64,000 nucleotides of DNA from Flavobacterium cheniae (lineage in GTDB: Bacteria; Bacteroidota; Bacteroidia; Flavobacteriales; Flavobacteriaceae). Shown one piece after another: positions 42,382-52,098 of the stretch. The DNA lies in NCBI RefSeq assembly GCF_004363695.1, contig NZ_SNZC01000002.1, positions 496,001 through 560,000 on the forward strand, written 5' to 3'. A program made the position numbers and the translations under genes. Below the pieces are notes generated by a model. The model saw only the letters and a program-made list of their open reading frames with translations. It was not told the origin of the DNA and made no database searches. Every line of letters begins with the position of its first letter. Position 1 is the stretch's first letter.

Positions 42382-43068
42382 TTACTCAACCACCAATTTA
42401 AAGCCCACGCGCGGAATGTTTTCTATTCTCACGTGGGTTTCTTCTTTTATGATTTTTCGTAATCTTGAAATGAATACATCTAAACTTCTCCCAAGGAAAT
42501 AATCATCGCTTCCCCATAATTCCATTAGGATTTTTTCACGTTTTAAAACCGTATTTGGATTGTCTAAAAACAATTTTAAAAGCGATGCTTCTCTTTCGGT
42601 TAACGTGATTTTTTGACTGTCATTTTTCAACAAATAATTCTCAGGTTCAAATTGAAAACTTCCAAAAGTATATTGTTTTTGTGTTGAATTATCGGTTGAT
42701 TTCTGACTTCGGTTTAAGAAAATTTCTATTTTTAAAATTAATTCTTCAATCGAATAGGGTTTTACCAAATAATCATCGGCACCCAATTTCAAACCTTTAA
42801 TTCGGTCTTCTTTCATGGTTTTTGCCGATAGAAAAATGATCGGAATTTCTTGATTTCGCTTTCTAATTTCGGTTGCTATTTCAAATCCGTCCATATCGGG
42901 CAACATAATATCCAAAACGCACAAATCAAACGTTTCTTTACAAAACAGTTGAAATGCTTCTTTCCCGTTGTTGCAATGCACAACTTCAAAATGCTGTTCT
43001 AAATTATCGGAAGTTAAAAACGCTAGGGTTTCGTCGTCTTCTACATACAAAATACGTTTCTTACTCAT
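42382..43068 (-). CDS. OmpR-family response regulator
   Basis: The 228-residue protein has a receiver domain with the acidic pocket VEDDE, phospho-acceptor Asp53 (VLDIMLPDMDG) and the switch Lys in FLSAKTM, followed by a winged-helix DNA-binding domain (TLTEREASLLKLFLDNPN, then DVFISRLRKII). It is encoded immediately after its kinase with an 8-base overlap. Layout and wording recall the RprY-type systems of Bacteroidota, though the target genes are not known. It faces the hemB operon tail to tail. Confidence 0.94.
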   Translation of the reverse strand: MSKKRILYVEDDETLAFLTSDNLEQHFEVVHCNNGKEAFQLFCKETFDLCVLDIMLPDMDGFEIATEIRKRNQEIPIIFLSAKTMKEDRIKGLKLGADDYLVKPYSIEELILKIEIFLNRSQKSTDNSTQKQYTFGSFQFEPENYLLKNDSQKITLTEREASLLKLFLDNPNTVLKREKILMELWGSDDYFLGRSLDVFISRLRKIIKEETHVRIENIPRVGFKLVVE

Positions 43069-44329
43069 AATCGTTTTTATTTATTTGGATGGATATTGTA
43101 ATTCCTTTGTCTTCATTATTAGTTGCAAAAACTTTCCATTTGTGCCATTCGCAAACACGTTTTACATACGAAAGTCCAATACCAAATCCTTCTATATCTT
43201 TACTGTCTTCTCGTGCAACTCTAAAAAACTTATCAAACACAAATGGTAAATCATTAGCTGGAATTCCTACTCCATTATCCGAAAATTTCAATAGTAATCC
43301 TTTCTCATTTTCTTTGGATTGAATTTGGATTATTGGGTTTAAACCCGAATATTTTACCGCATTATCCATAATATTATAAAGCACATTATAAAAATGAAAT
43401 TCATCAGCTTGAATTATATAATCACGCTCTAATTGAATGTCTATTTTTATTTCTTTCTGATGTTTTAAAACGATATTTTCTTTAACCAATTCGAGTAATA
43501 CTTTTACATCTACTTTGGTTTTATCCAAAACAATTTGCTTGCTTTCGGTTTTGGCTACGTACAAAATTTTCTCAATGTGTTGATTTAATTTATTGCTTTG
43601 ATTGATGATAATTTGCATGTATTTTGACAATCTTGGATTATCAACAATTTCTTTTTGTGTATTGGCATAATTTGAAGCAATCAAAATAGAAGCTAAAGGT
43701 GTTTTAAACTCATGTGTCATATTATTAATGAAATCCTTTTGTAAATCGGTATATCTTTTTTGTTGCAACATTAAAAATACCGAGTACACATAAATAATTA
43801 AAACCAAAAACAACACACCTGTAAATATCCAATATTGCGATAGACTTTTAAAATAGGTTTGTTCAATATGTGGGAAACGCACTGCAAAATAATACGTTAA
43901 ATCGCTATTTTTTGAAAAACAATCTTCACAAAATTTTTCAGATTTTCCGTTAATCGAAATGTAATTTCCGTAAACCATTTCATCTGAACTACAGTCATAA
44001 ATAGCATATTCAAAATCGAGTTCCAATTTTACTTTTTCAAATTCAAGTTTTAAATATTGTTCTAAGATTCTGTTTTCGAAAACATCGTTAACGTTAACTA
44101 TAAAGTAGTTTTCAGAAACTTTCTTAATTTGATTGGTAATAGGTAATTCTGATTTATTATCTCTATAAATTTTTTCCACCACATCTTGCAAAGCAAAATG
44201 GATTTTATCTTCCATATCTTTTTTTTCAAAAATATAGGCCTGATTGAGCAAAAACAACTGCATGATGATAACACCAACAATTGCTAAAAACCCAATGAAA
44301 ATTACGGTATTAAATCTGTTAAACTTCAT
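43061..44329 (-). CDS. Two-component sensor histidine kinase
   Basis: The 422-residue kinase has two membrane helices (about residues 9-30 and 170-190) enclosing a periplasmic domain with three Cys, including FCEDCF, then a HisKA box NNMTHEFKTPLASI and an HATPase domain with NAVKYSG, DNGVGIPANDLPFVFDKFFR and GFGIGLSYV. No HAMP domain is obvious. It overlaps its response regulator gene by 8 bases. The periplasmic CxxC could sense redox or metal, which is inference. Confidence 0.93.
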   Translation of the reverse strand: MKFNRFNTVIFIGFLAIVGVIIMQLFLLNQAYIFEKKDMEDKIHFALQDVVEKIYRDNKSELPITNQIKKVSENYFIVNVNDVFENRILEQYLKLEFEKVKLELDFEYAIYDCSSDEMVYGNYISINGKSEKFCEDCFSKNSDLTYYFAVRFPHIEQTYFKSLSQYWIFTGVLFLVLIIYVYSVFLMLQQKRYTDLQKDFINNMTHEFKTPLASILIASNYANTQKEIVDNPRLSKYMQIIINQSNKLNQHIEKILYVAKTESKQIVLDKTKVDVKVLLELVKENIVLKHQKEIKIDIQLERDYIIQADEFHFYNVLYNIMDNAVKYSGLNPIIQIQSKENEKGLLLKFSDNGVGIPANDLPFVFDKFFRVAREDSKDIEGFGIGLSYVKRVCEWHKWKVFATNNEDKGITISIQINKNDYE

Positions 44330-44430
44330 AATGAGTTCGATATTACAAAAAATGTGGGTCTAAAAATCCCTATTAACATGTCATTAACAATCATTAAAAT
44401 TTAATTAACAACACCCGTTTAAAAGTTTTT

Positions 44431-44438
44431 TAGTTTTG
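44431..44438 (+). promoter_or_regulatory. -7 element for the DUF1573 gene
   Basis: TAGTTTTG, an exact TAnnTTTG match, places initiation near 44445 and supports the ATG at 44475 over the in-frame TTG at 44436. Confidence 0.5.
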
Positions 44439-44474
44439 TATAACAAATTTAAAATAACTAAAAACATATACAGT

Positions 44475-44960
44475 ATGAAATCAATTAAATTATCAATTGT
44501 AGCTTTATTTATAGCTAGTGCTTCATTTGCACAATTAAAAGATGCAAAAATAGAAACTGCTAAAGCAATTCAAGTTACTCCAACAGAAGTTAAAACTCCA
44601 GTTGCTCCAAAACAATCAAACATTAAATGGGATCAAGAAATGCATGATTTTGGAGATATTGAAAAAGGAAAACCAGTTACTTATGAATTTTCTTTTACAA
44701 ACACTACAAAAGAAACTATCTTAATTACAAATGTAAGACCAGCTTGTGGTTGTACTGCTGCAAATTACACAAAAACTCCAATTAAACCAGGAGAAAAAGG
44801 AATGGTTGCTGCAACTTTTAATGCTGCATCTGGTGGTCAATTTCAAAAATCAGTTACAATTACAACTACTGAAAACGGAGCTGAAGCAGTAAAAACTTTA
44901 TCTTTCAAAGGAAAAGTATTAGAACCAGCTACTGAGAAAAAAGAAGAGATTAAATCTTAA
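44475..44960 (+). CDS. Exported DUF1573 protein
   Basis: The 161-residue protein has a signal peptide (VALFIASASFAQ) and an Ig-like DUF1573/ASH-type domain: WDQEMHDFGDIEKGKPV, FTNTTKETILITNVRPACGC with the conserved CGC, and KPGEKGMVAATF. These proteins are abundant and exported in Bacteroidota; their role is not established. A Glu/Lys-rich tail ends the protein. The gene stands alone with its own promoter and terminator. Confidence 0.88.
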   Translation: MKSIKLSIVALFIASASFAQLKDAKIETAKAIQVTPTEVKTPVAPKQSNIKWDQEMHDFGDIEKGKPVTYEFSFTNTTKETILITNVRPACGCTAANYTKTPIKPGEKGMVAATFNAASGGQFQKSVTITTTENGAEAVKTLSFKGKVLEPATEKKEEIKS

Positions 44961-44992
44961 CAATATTATTAATTCAGCTTTTACATCTTATT

Positions 44993-45021
44993 AAACCACC
45001 TGTCAAAAGGTGGTTTTTTTA
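44993..45021 (+). terminator. Terminator after the DUF1573 gene
   Basis: A 9-bp stem AAACCACCT / AGGTGGTTT (44993-45001 with 45008-45016) and a T run. Confidence 0.88.
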
Positions 45022-45031
45022 TATTTACAAA

Positions 45032-45505
45032 ATGAAAACAGTCATTATAAACACACCGCTTGGTTGTACAGAAATTCAAGGAGATGAAAACGGAATTTCA
45101 AAAATTCATGTGATGAATGAAGACATTGAAATTTCTACAAAAATTCCGAAGGAATTAAAAGAGGCTGTTTTACAACTTAAAGAATATTTTGAAGGGAAAA
45201 GTACTGAGTTTTCATTTAAAATTAATCCAGCAGGAACTGATTTTCAACAAAAAGTTTGGCAAGAATTAGTAAATATTCCTTTCGGGAAAACATGTTCCTA
45301 TTTAGAATTATCAAAAAAATTAGGAGATGTAAAAGCAATTCGTGCAGTTGCTTCTGCCAATGGAAAAAATCCACTTTGGATTGTAGTTCCATGCCACAGA
45401 GTTATTGGAAGCGACGGCTCATTAACAGGTTATGCAGGTGGTTTGTGGCGTAAAAAATGGCTGCTCGAACACGAAAATCCAGTAAAACAAGAAAGTTTGT
45501 TTTAG
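45032..45505 (+). CDS. ogt: Methylated-DNA-protein-cysteine S-methyltransferase
   Basis: The 157-residue protein repairs O6-alkylguanine by suicide transfer to Cys121 in VVPCHRVIGSDGSLTGYAGG. An N-terminal ribonuclease-like half and the helix-turn-helix ASANGKNP precede it. The length is that of stand-alone Ogt without an AraC (Ada) part. It begins about 10 bases after the terminator of the previous gene. Confidence 0.94.
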   Translation: MKTVIINTPLGCTEIQGDENGISKIHVMNEDIEISTKIPKELKEAVLQLKEYFEGKSTEFSFKINPAGTDFQQKVWQELVNIPFGKTCSYLELSKKLGDVKAIRAVASANGKNPLWIVVPCHRVIGSDGSLTGYAGGLWRKKWLLEHENPVKQESLF

Positions 45506-45566
45506 ATTTTTTAAAATCATTCTAACTTTTTCCTACTTTTATAACACAATCTTATAAAATTAGGAA

Positions 45567-46742
45567 ATGAAATTTCTTTTAAAATTCTTCAAGTGGTTCG
45601 CTATTATTTTAGCGAGCATCATTGTTTTAATGTATATTTTTGATGTTGATTACCTATTACGTGCTGTAAGAACCATTTATTTCAAAGGTTATACAACCGC
45701 ATTTTTAGAAGATTACAAAGAATTTCCAAATAGAGAAATTAAAAAAGGAACTGCTCAACCTTGGGCAATTTCATCAGATTATAACTCTGTTCCTGCAACT
45801 CAAAATTTACAAAAAACACATAAAGAGCTTCAAACCATTGCTTATCTCATCATTAAAAATGATAGTATTTGGCACGAAAGTTATTTTGATGGATTTGATA
45901 AAAACTCGAAATCCAATTCCTTTTCCATGGCAAAAAGTGTCGTTACTATGGCGATGGGAAAAGCCATTATGGATGGAAAAATTAAAAGCTTAGACCAAAA
46001 AGTAACAGACTTTTTTCCGGAATTAAAAGGTAATTATGCAAAAGACGTAACCATAGGTGATTTATCTTCAATGGCTTCTGGGTTAAGTTGGGATGAAAAA
46101 TATTATAGCCCATTTTCAATTGTAACCCGCGCTTATTTTGATGATGATTTAAAAGGAATTATTTTAGGTTTAGACATAAAAGAAAAGCCAGGAAAATCTT
46201 TCAAATATTTAAGTGGCGCTACTCAATTATTGGCGATGTGTATTGAAAAAGCTACTGGTGAACATTTATCTGATTATGTTTCAAAACACTTTTGGCAACC
46301 CATGGGAGCCGAAAATGAAGCGCTTTGGCAACTTGACGAAGAACCAGACGGAATTGAAAAAGCGTATTGTTGTATTGCTAGTAATGCTAGGGATTTTGCT
46401 CGTTTTGGAAAACTATATTTAAACAATGGAAAATGGAATGGTAAACAATTACTAGATAGCGCATTCGTGAAAAAATGTATAACTCCACGTTTTGAAAAAA
46501 GTCCGCAATATGGATATGGTTGGTGGATGCACAACTTTTTAGGAAAAGATTTATATTATATGCGCGGGCATTTAGGGCAATTTGTAATTGTAATTCCTGA
46601 AGATAAATTAATCATCGTAAGATTAGGCCATTTAAAAGGTGTACAAACAACTTATGATCCTCACAGCGAAGACTTATATACATATATAGAAGAAGCTTAC
46701 AATATGTTAGAACAAAGAAAAAACAAAAAAGAAATACATTAA
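45567..46742 (+). CDS. Serine hydrolase, beta-lactamase/PBP class C-like
   Basis: The 391-residue protein has an N-terminal membrane anchor (about residues 8-28) and a beta-lactamase-fold domain with the nucleophile SMAK (Ser120, Lys123), the second-motif Tyr in FKYLSGATQLL, and a third-motif-like GHLGQF near the end. Proteins of this family include esterases, D-aminopeptidases and EstB-like enzymes; real beta-lactamase activity is not implied. It faces the periplasm. Confidence 0.88.
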   Translation: MKFLLKFFKWFAIILASIIVLMYIFDVDYLLRAVRTIYFKGYTTAFLEDYKEFPNREIKKGTAQPWAISSDYNSVPATQNLQKTHKELQTIAYLIIKNDSIWHESYFDGFDKNSKSNSFSMAKSVVTMAMGKAIMDGKIKSLDQKVTDFFPELKGNYAKDVTIGDLSSMASGLSWDEKYYSPFSIVTRAYFDDDLKGIILGLDIKEKPGKSFKYLSGATQLLAMCIEKATGEHLSDYVSKHFWQPMGAENEALWQLDEEPDGIEKAYCCIASNARDFARFGKLYLNNGKWNGKQLLDSAFVKKCITPRFEKSPQYGYGWWMHNFLGKDLYYMRGHLGQFVIVIPEDKLIIVRLGHLKGVQTTYDPHSEDLYTYIEEAYNMLEQRKNKKEIH

Positions 46743-46758
46743 TCAACTACTACTCTCT

Positions 46759-47472
46759 ATGATTGAAAAAATTAATTTAAACAACATTCTGTTTTTAGAC
46801 ATTGAAACGGTTCCAGAATACCACAATTATCGTGGTTTAGATAGCGAAACCCAACAACTTTGGGAACAAAAAACACAATACCAACGTAAAGATGAAGTCT
46901 CGGCAGAAGATTTTTACGAAAGAGCCGGAATTTGGGCTGAATTTGGAAAAATTATTACTATTTCTGTGGGTTACTTTGTAAACAAAGGTGATATTAGAAA
47001 CTTTCGCGTTACTAGTTTTTGGGGAGAAGAAAAGAAAATTTTAAACGATTTTTCTAATTTACTAAACACACATTTTAACGGAGCACAACACGTTTTATGT
47101 GGTCATAATGCTAAAGAATTTGATATTCCGTTTATAGCTCGACGCATGATAATCAATGGAATTGCACTTCCAAATAAGTTGAATTTATTCGGCAAAAAAC
47201 CATGGGAAGTAGCACATCTAGATACGTTAGAATTATGGAAGTTTGGCGACTACAAACATTTTACTTCATTAAAATTACTTACAAAAGTACTTGGTATTCC
47301 ATCTCCAAAAGATGACATTGACGGAAGTGAAGTGGCGCACGTTTTTTACGTAGAAAACGATATTGACCGAATTATTACTTATTGTGAAAAAGATGTAATT
47401 GCTGTAGCACAAATTTTTCTGAGATTAAGACGAGAAGATTTGTTGGTGGAAGATGAAATTATTCATGTATAA
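46759..47472 (+). CDS. PolB-like 3'-5' exonuclease (DEDDy)
   Basis: The 237-residue protein resembles the stand-alone PolB-type exonuclease family. Metal-binding acidic residues are in LFLDIETVPE (Asp14, Glu16), GHNAKEFDIPF and the late YCEKDVIAV (Tyr and Asp of DEDDy). It likely trims DNA or RNA ends, but its cellular job is not settled. It follows the serine hydrolase by 16 bases and ends at a bidirectional terminator. Confidence 0.88.
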   Translation: MIEKINLNNILFLDIETVPEYHNYRGLDSETQQLWEQKTQYQRKDEVSAEDFYERAGIWAEFGKIITISVGYFVNKGDIRNFRVTSFWGEEKKILNDFSNLLNTHFNGAQHVLCGHNAKEFDIPFIARRMIINGIALPNKLNLFGKKPWEVAHLDTLELWKFGDYKHFTSLKLLTKVLGIPSPKDDIDGSEVAHVFYVENDIDRIITYCEKDVIAVAQIFLRLRREDLLVEDEIIHV

Positions 47473-47506
47473 AAAAAGGGAGCTAATTAAGCTCCCTTTT
47501 TTATTT
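47472..47506. terminator. Bidirectional terminator between the exonuclease and subtilisin genes
   Basis: A 13-bp stem AAAAAAGGGAGCT / AGCTCCCTTTTTT (47472-47484 with 47490-47502), 5-base loop. Confidence 0.92.
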
Positions 47507-47518
47507 TTATGCTAATGA

Positions 47519-50500
47519 TTATTTATTAATAACCAATTTTTTTGTGGTTTTAGCACCTCCATTTTGAATGCTTAACATATAAATACCTTCCGATAAATTT
47601 TCAATATTTAATGTTTCAATGTTATTAGAAGAAACTTTAGAAATTACTTTTCTTCCTTGAACATCAAATAATTCATAGGTTGTTTCACCTGTTACACTTC
47701 CAGCTAAATCGATATTAACAATACCTTTAGCAGGGTTAGGATAAACTTTTAATGAATTTAAAACAGTATCATTAGAACCTAATGTTCCTGGTACAACGTT
47801 GCAAAAGTTTAAAGAAACTGCATTAATTGCTCCACCATCTTGATTACCAACATCTGAAACTTTTAATGTCCAAACTCCATCGGCATTCAACCCATTAAAA
47901 TCTATAAAACTTTCAAAAGGCGCTACGATACCTCTAACAACAGGTGATGTTGCTTCACAAACAAGTGCAGCACCTGCTTCATCTAGTGTCGCTAAAATAT
48001 TTGGATAAGTAGAACCACTACCTGAACATGGTTGGTTCAGTAAAATAATTTCTGGACTACCTATCGAAGCAGGTCCTTCAAGAGAAATTATCATGTCTCC
48101 AATCCAAGTGTGTGAAATATCTAGAGTTACTTTCAAATCACCTATTATGATTCCTCCTGTAACATTTATTGGAACTGAAGCAGTAACATTAGCAGTAGTA
48201 GCAATTGTTGCATCAGAAAAATCTGTTGCGTTAAATATATTACCACATGATATAATTCCTGTTTTAAAAGAATTTACAACTGCAGATGCATTTGTTGCTG
48301 AACCACATCTGTTTGAAGGAACAACTCTCCAATAATAAACAGTATCTTGGTTTAAATTAGATGCAATAAAATTAGATTCTTGTATTAATTGATTAACTAC
48401 AGTTGTAGTAAATGTTGAGGTCGTAGAAACTTGAAGAAGGTAATTTTCTGCATTGATGTCATCTTGCCAATCTAAATTAATTGAAGTTGGTGTACCATTA
48501 AATCCATTTAAAGGACTTGTTAACGTAATTGGAGTAAAAGTAGAGCTAAACACTCTTAATGACTTAGTTCTTGTTTCAGTTTCTGTGCCGTTATTCCCAA
48601 CAATACCTATGTTATAAAAACCAGGTGTTACAGAACCTAAATTAGTAACATTCATTGTAACTGTTCCGTTTGCACTTAAACTAGTTGGTGTAAAACTTAC
48701 TGTAGCTCCTGCCGGAACACCAGTTGCAGTAAAATTAGTAGTACCAGCTCCCGATTGTTTATAATCAAAAGTATATGATGCATTTGCAGTAGAACATAAA
48801 ACAACATCATTTGATTTTGAAATTAATCCAAAACTAGACGAAATTCCAGTTACAACTAAAGAATAATTCTGACCTCCAGTAACTAAATTACCTTTATGAG
48901 TAATTGTTATTACATAATCCCCTGCTGCTGGAGAATCAATTCTTACTAACTCTACGTTATCAATATTATTATCTCCTGCTCTAGTAGCAGCTAATGTAGG
49001 GTCAAGGCTATTTAATTTCCATGGATAATAAGTAGTTCCATCTTTAGTTATTCTAATGTCTAAATCATTAACTAAAGCTCTTGTAAGATCATTAACTATT
49101 AGACTATTGTTTGCAACTCCTGGAACATCTGTCCACGTAATAGATGCAATAAGAGGGTTTGCAGCTCCTCCATTTGATCTAACAGTCATAGTAAACGTTT
49201 GACCTTGGTTTAATCTTTCTTCAGAAATCCATGATGTTAAACCGTTATTATTTATAGTTTCAGCAGCTTTTTTTGCATTTAATAATCCCCAACCAAAAGA
49301 AGGGTCAGGTCCAACAGTTCCTGCATCATCAGCTGTATGACAAGCTAACCCCTTTAATGTAGCTGCTTTCATAAAACTATTTGTAACGTTTTTGTGATGC
49401 TGTTGCAAAAGAAGTAAAGTTCCTGTAACGTTTGGAGCAGCCATTGACGTTCCTGAGTAATCAGCAGTAGTAGTATTACCTGTACTAATAGGAGATACTA
49501 AGCCAGTACCATTTCCTGTAATATCCGGTTTAATTCTTCTATCATCAGATGGACCTTGGCTACTGCCTGAATTTATATTAACAGAAGTTAAAGATCCGTC
49601 TGCAGCAATTGTAGCATCTTGTGCATTAGCAATGGTTAGCACATTTTTTGCAACTTTATTACCCACTAATTTATCTATACCAAATGCTATTGGGTCTGAA
49701 TTATCATTATTATTTCCATCATTTCCAGCGGAATAAACTGGTAAATAAAAAGGCGCATTATAAGTAATTTCATCCCAAGCCCTTGAATCTTCAACATATG
49801 CTCCAATATACCATGCTGGAAGTGGACCAGTCCCGCCTGTCACTGGTACGCCATATGAATGATTAGATAACAACATTCCATTTGCTGCTTCATTGATAGC
49901 CTCAGTTTCGTCATCTGTCCAATCAAAAGTTCTTGCTGTAGCACTTGTTGCCATACCTTTTACTTGAGCACTTCCGGCATTCCATGGTAAAGCTAAAATT
50001 GTACCTGTAACATGTGTACCATGACTACTATTTGTAGAAGGTGACGAAAAAGGAGTATCTACAGCTGTAACTCTACTAGTAGTGTTAGTGCTACTTGTAT
50101 AAAAGGCATTGTGAGTGCTTCTAACTGGTCCACCATCCCATACACGAGCAACCATGTTTTGACCATCAAGTGTTAAACCTAATCCACCTCCAGTATTTAA
50201 AAAATTCGCTCTTGTAGATCTTGCGGCTATTACATTACTTTCTGTAGCATAATAAATCGGTTGATTCCCATCTGGAGTTAATTTCATTAACTCATGGTAA
50301 ACACCGTCTTTTTCAAAGGTAATTGGCCATCCATTTCTTTCAGCTACTTCATAAGCTGCTTTTTTTTCTGCTGCTTCTTTCTTTTTGTAAGAAACTTGCA
50401 ATTCTTTTAATTTATCTAAATCGTAATTTTTTGTGATTTTCTCTACATCTTCTTTTGTTTGAGAAAAGACAAAACCAGAAATAGACAATGAAAAAATAAA

Positions 50501-50521
50501 TAGTAATCTTCTGATTTTCAT
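47519..50521 (-). CDS. Secreted subtilisin-like (S8) protease with T9SS sorting domain
   Basis: The 1000-residue exported protease has a signal peptide ending in GFVFSQ, a short charged prodomain-like region (residues 22-90) and an S8 catalytic domain with the triad Asp129 (VARVWDGG), His167 (SSHGTHVTG) and Ser359 (SGTSMAAPN). It then carries a beta domain, a fibronectin-type III-like module (about 700-770), and a proprotein-convertase P-domain (ISHTWIGDMIISLEGP, GVWTLKVSDVG). The last 80 residues are a type A T9SS sorting domain (LKVYPNPAKGIVNID ... KKLVINK). It is released or attached at the cell surface and digests proteins. Confidence 0.95.
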   Translation of the reverse strand: MKIRRLLFIFSLSISGFVFSQTKEDVEKITKNYDLDKLKELQVSYKKKEAAEKKAAYEVAERNGWPITFEKDGVYHELMKLTPDGNQPIYYATESNVIAARSTRANFLNTGGGLGLTLDGQNMVARVWDGGPVRSTHNAFYTSSTNTTSRVTAVDTPFSSPSTNSSHGTHVTGTILALPWNAGSAQVKGMATSATARTFDWTDDETEAINEAANGMLLSNHSYGVPVTGGTGPLPAWYIGAYVEDSRAWDEITYNAPFYLPVYSAGNDGNNNDNSDPIAFGIDKLVGNKVAKNVLTIANAQDATIAADGSLTSVNINSGSSQGPSDDRRIKPDITGNGTGLVSPISTGNTTTADYSGTSMAAPNVTGTLLLLQQHHKNVTNSFMKAATLKGLACHTADDAGTVGPDPSFGWGLLNAKKAAETINNNGLTSWISEERLNQGQTFTMTVRSNGGAANPLIASITWTDVPGVANNSLIVNDLTRALVNDLDIRITKDGTTYYPWKLNSLDPTLAATRAGDNNIDNVELVRIDSPAAGDYVITITHKGNLVTGGQNYSLVVTGISSSFGLISKSNDVVLCSTANASYTFDYKQSGAGTTNFTATGVPAGATVSFTPTSLSANGTVTMNVTNLGSVTPGFYNIGIVGNNGTETETRTKSLRVFSSTFTPITLTSPLNGFNGTPTSINLDWQDDINAENYLLQVSTTSTFTTTVVNQLIQESNFIASNLNQDTVYYWRVVPSNRCGSATNASAVVNSFKTGIISCGNIFNATDFSDATIATTANVTASVPINVTGGIIIGDLKVTLDISHTWIGDMIISLEGPASIGSPEIILLNQPCSGSGSTYPNILATLDEAGAALVCEATSPVVRGIVAPFESFIDFNGLNADGVWTLKVSDVGNQDGGAINAVSLNFCNVVPGTLGSNDTVLNSLKVYPNPAKGIVNIDLAGSVTGETTYELFDVQGRKVISKVSSNNIETLNIENLSEGIYMLSIQNGGAKTTKKLVINK

Positions 50522-50554
50522 AATGTTTAGTAGCTTGGGTTAATATATTATTTA

Positions 50555-50562
50555 CAAATATA
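50555..50562 (-). promoter_or_regulatory. -7 element for the subtilisin gene
   Basis: Minus-strand TATATTTG, an exact TAnnTTTG match, about 34 bases before the ATG at 50521. Confidence 0.45.
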
Positions 50563-50609
50563 TAATTATTTCTTAAAATCACTAAATATTTATATTTTTT
50601 TAATATTTG

Positions 50610-50638
50610 TTGAAATATTTTGAATTATAGTACATTTA
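50610..50638 (+). promoter_or_regulatory. Promoter of the SpmAB-like gene
   Basis: TTG (50610-50612), 18-base spacer, TACATTTA (50631-50638), one mismatch from the consensus and in the TAnnTTTAC form seen elsewhere here. Confidence 0.5.
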
Positions 50639-50655
50639 CGAAAAAATAACAATTT

Positions 50656-52095
50656 ATGGTTTTAAGCAGATTCTGGTTAGTGATATTTATATCGTCTATC
50701 TTTTTTATTGTTTTCGGATTGTTTTCTTCTCAATACTATTCTATTGATTATGTGTTGAATGGCAAACAAGGCGAACCTCTTTTAATAGGTGAAAAGTATT
50801 TAAAAGAAGTGCCCCAATTTGTACAAGACAGCGTACAAAAAGCGGAAGACAAAACATTCGTTATTAATAAAAATGAAAAGGATGCCGACACTACCTACAT
50901 CTATAATAATCAAACCGTAAAAATCTACAGCGGAAAACAAAAAGCCGATGGTTTACTTCCTATGACCAAAAGCAGTTTGTTTGATTTAATTCTACCATTA
51001 ATTGCCTATTTATCTTTTTTCTGTGGTATCATGGAATTGCTTATAATTTCAGGCGCTTCTGAAAGATTAGCTAAAAAACTAAGTCCGTTATTTGCTAAAG
51101 TATTTCCTTCGATTCCTAAAAACCACGAATCGATTTCATATATGACGTTGAACTTTTCCGCCAACTTTTTAGGATTAGACTCAGCGGCAACTCCTTTTGG
51201 TTTGAAAGCTATGCAAAGTTTACAAGAATTAAATCCTGATAAAGACAGAGCAAGTGATGCCCAAATCATGTTCATGTGCTTACATGCTGCGGGTTTAACA
51301 TTAATCCCAACCTCAATTATTGGTTATCGTGCGGCTGAACATGCTGCCAATCCTGCTGATGTAATGTTGCCTTGTATCATTACTTCTTTCGTAGGAACAA
51401 TTGCTGCTTTCATTTTGGTGGGAATAAAACAAAAAGTAAATTTCAAAAGTGCTTCTTTATTAGCGGCTTTAATGGGTGTTATCGGAGCCATTGTTGGATT
51501 ATTATTTTACGTAAACAGTTTAGATTTAATCGGGAAAAATTATTTTACTTCTAATCTTTCTGGATTGTTATTGATATTAATCATAGGTGGAACTTTGATT
51601 TTTTCTTTCGTTCAGGAGAAGAAATTCGTAGAACAAAAAACAACCATTTTCGACACATTTGTATCAGGAGCCAACAACGGATTAAAAACGGGAGTAACTA
51701 TTTTTCCTTATGTAATGGGAATGTTAGTAGCTATTTCGTTATTCAGAAATAGTGGTTTGTTTGAAAATATAAGCTACGGAATTTCATTTCTATTTGCTCA
51801 TCTTGGTGTCGCTAAAGAGATCACCGATTCACTCCCTGTGGCGATGTTGCGTCCTTTTAGTTCTGGTGGTTCACGAGGTTTTATGATTGATGCGATGAAG
51901 CAATTTGGACCTGACTCCTTAACGGGAAGATTGAGCTGTATTTTCCAATGCAGTGCCGAAACAACTTTCTACGTGATTGCCGTTTATTTTGGAAGTATCA
52001 ATGTGAAAAACACACGTTATACGTTAGGCATGATGCTTTTAGTGGATTTAATCTGCGTAATTACAGCGATTTTTGTGGCGAGTTGGTTTTTTTAA
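50656..52095 (+). CDS. SpmA-SpmB fusion, nucleoside-recognition (Gate) membrane protein
   Basis: The 479-residue polytopic protein joins two Gate-domain halves that are separate spmA and spmB genes in Bacillus. The first half has ISGASERLAKKLSPLF and LNFSANFLGLDSAATPFGLKAMQ; the second has FDTFVSGANNGLKTGVTIFPY, MLRPFSSGGSRGF and FQCSAETTFYVIAVYFGS. In spore formers these proteins influence spore core dehydration; in non-sporulating bacteria the role is unknown, possibly transport of a small solute. A periplasmic insertion (about residues 25-95) separates the first helix from the rest. Confidence 0.9.
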   Translation: MVLSRFWLVIFISSIFFIVFGLFSSQYYSIDYVLNGKQGEPLLIGEKYLKEVPQFVQDSVQKAEDKTFVINKNEKDADTTYIYNNQTVKIYSGKQKADGLLPMTKSSLFDLILPLIAYLSFFCGIMELLIISGASERLAKKLSPLFAKVFPSIPKNHESISYMTLNFSANFLGLDSAATPFGLKAMQSLQELNPDKDRASDAQIMFMCLHAAGLTLIPTSIIGYRAAEHAANPADVMLPCIITSFVGTIAAFILVGIKQKVNFKSASLLAALMGVIGAIVGLLFYVNSLDLIGKNYFTSNLSGLLLILIIGGTLIFSFVQEKKFVEQKTTIFDTFVSGANNGLKTGVTIFPYVMGMLVAISLFRNSGLFENISYGISFLFAHLGVAKEITDSLPVAMLRPFSSGGSRGFMIDAMKQFGPDSLTGRLSCIFQCSAETTFYVIAVYFGSINVKNTRYTLGMMLLVDLICVITAIFVASWFF

Positions 52096-52098
52096 GGG

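Noticed and set aside
44436-44474. TTG start for the DUF1573 protein
   Set aside because: It overlaps the end of the -7 element TAGTTTTG; the ATG at 44475 opens the signal peptide.
45567-46742. Beta-lactamase resistance gene
   Set aside because: Only the fold and SxxK nucleophile are evident; most such proteins in these genomes are esterases or peptidases, and there is no resistance or mobile-element context.
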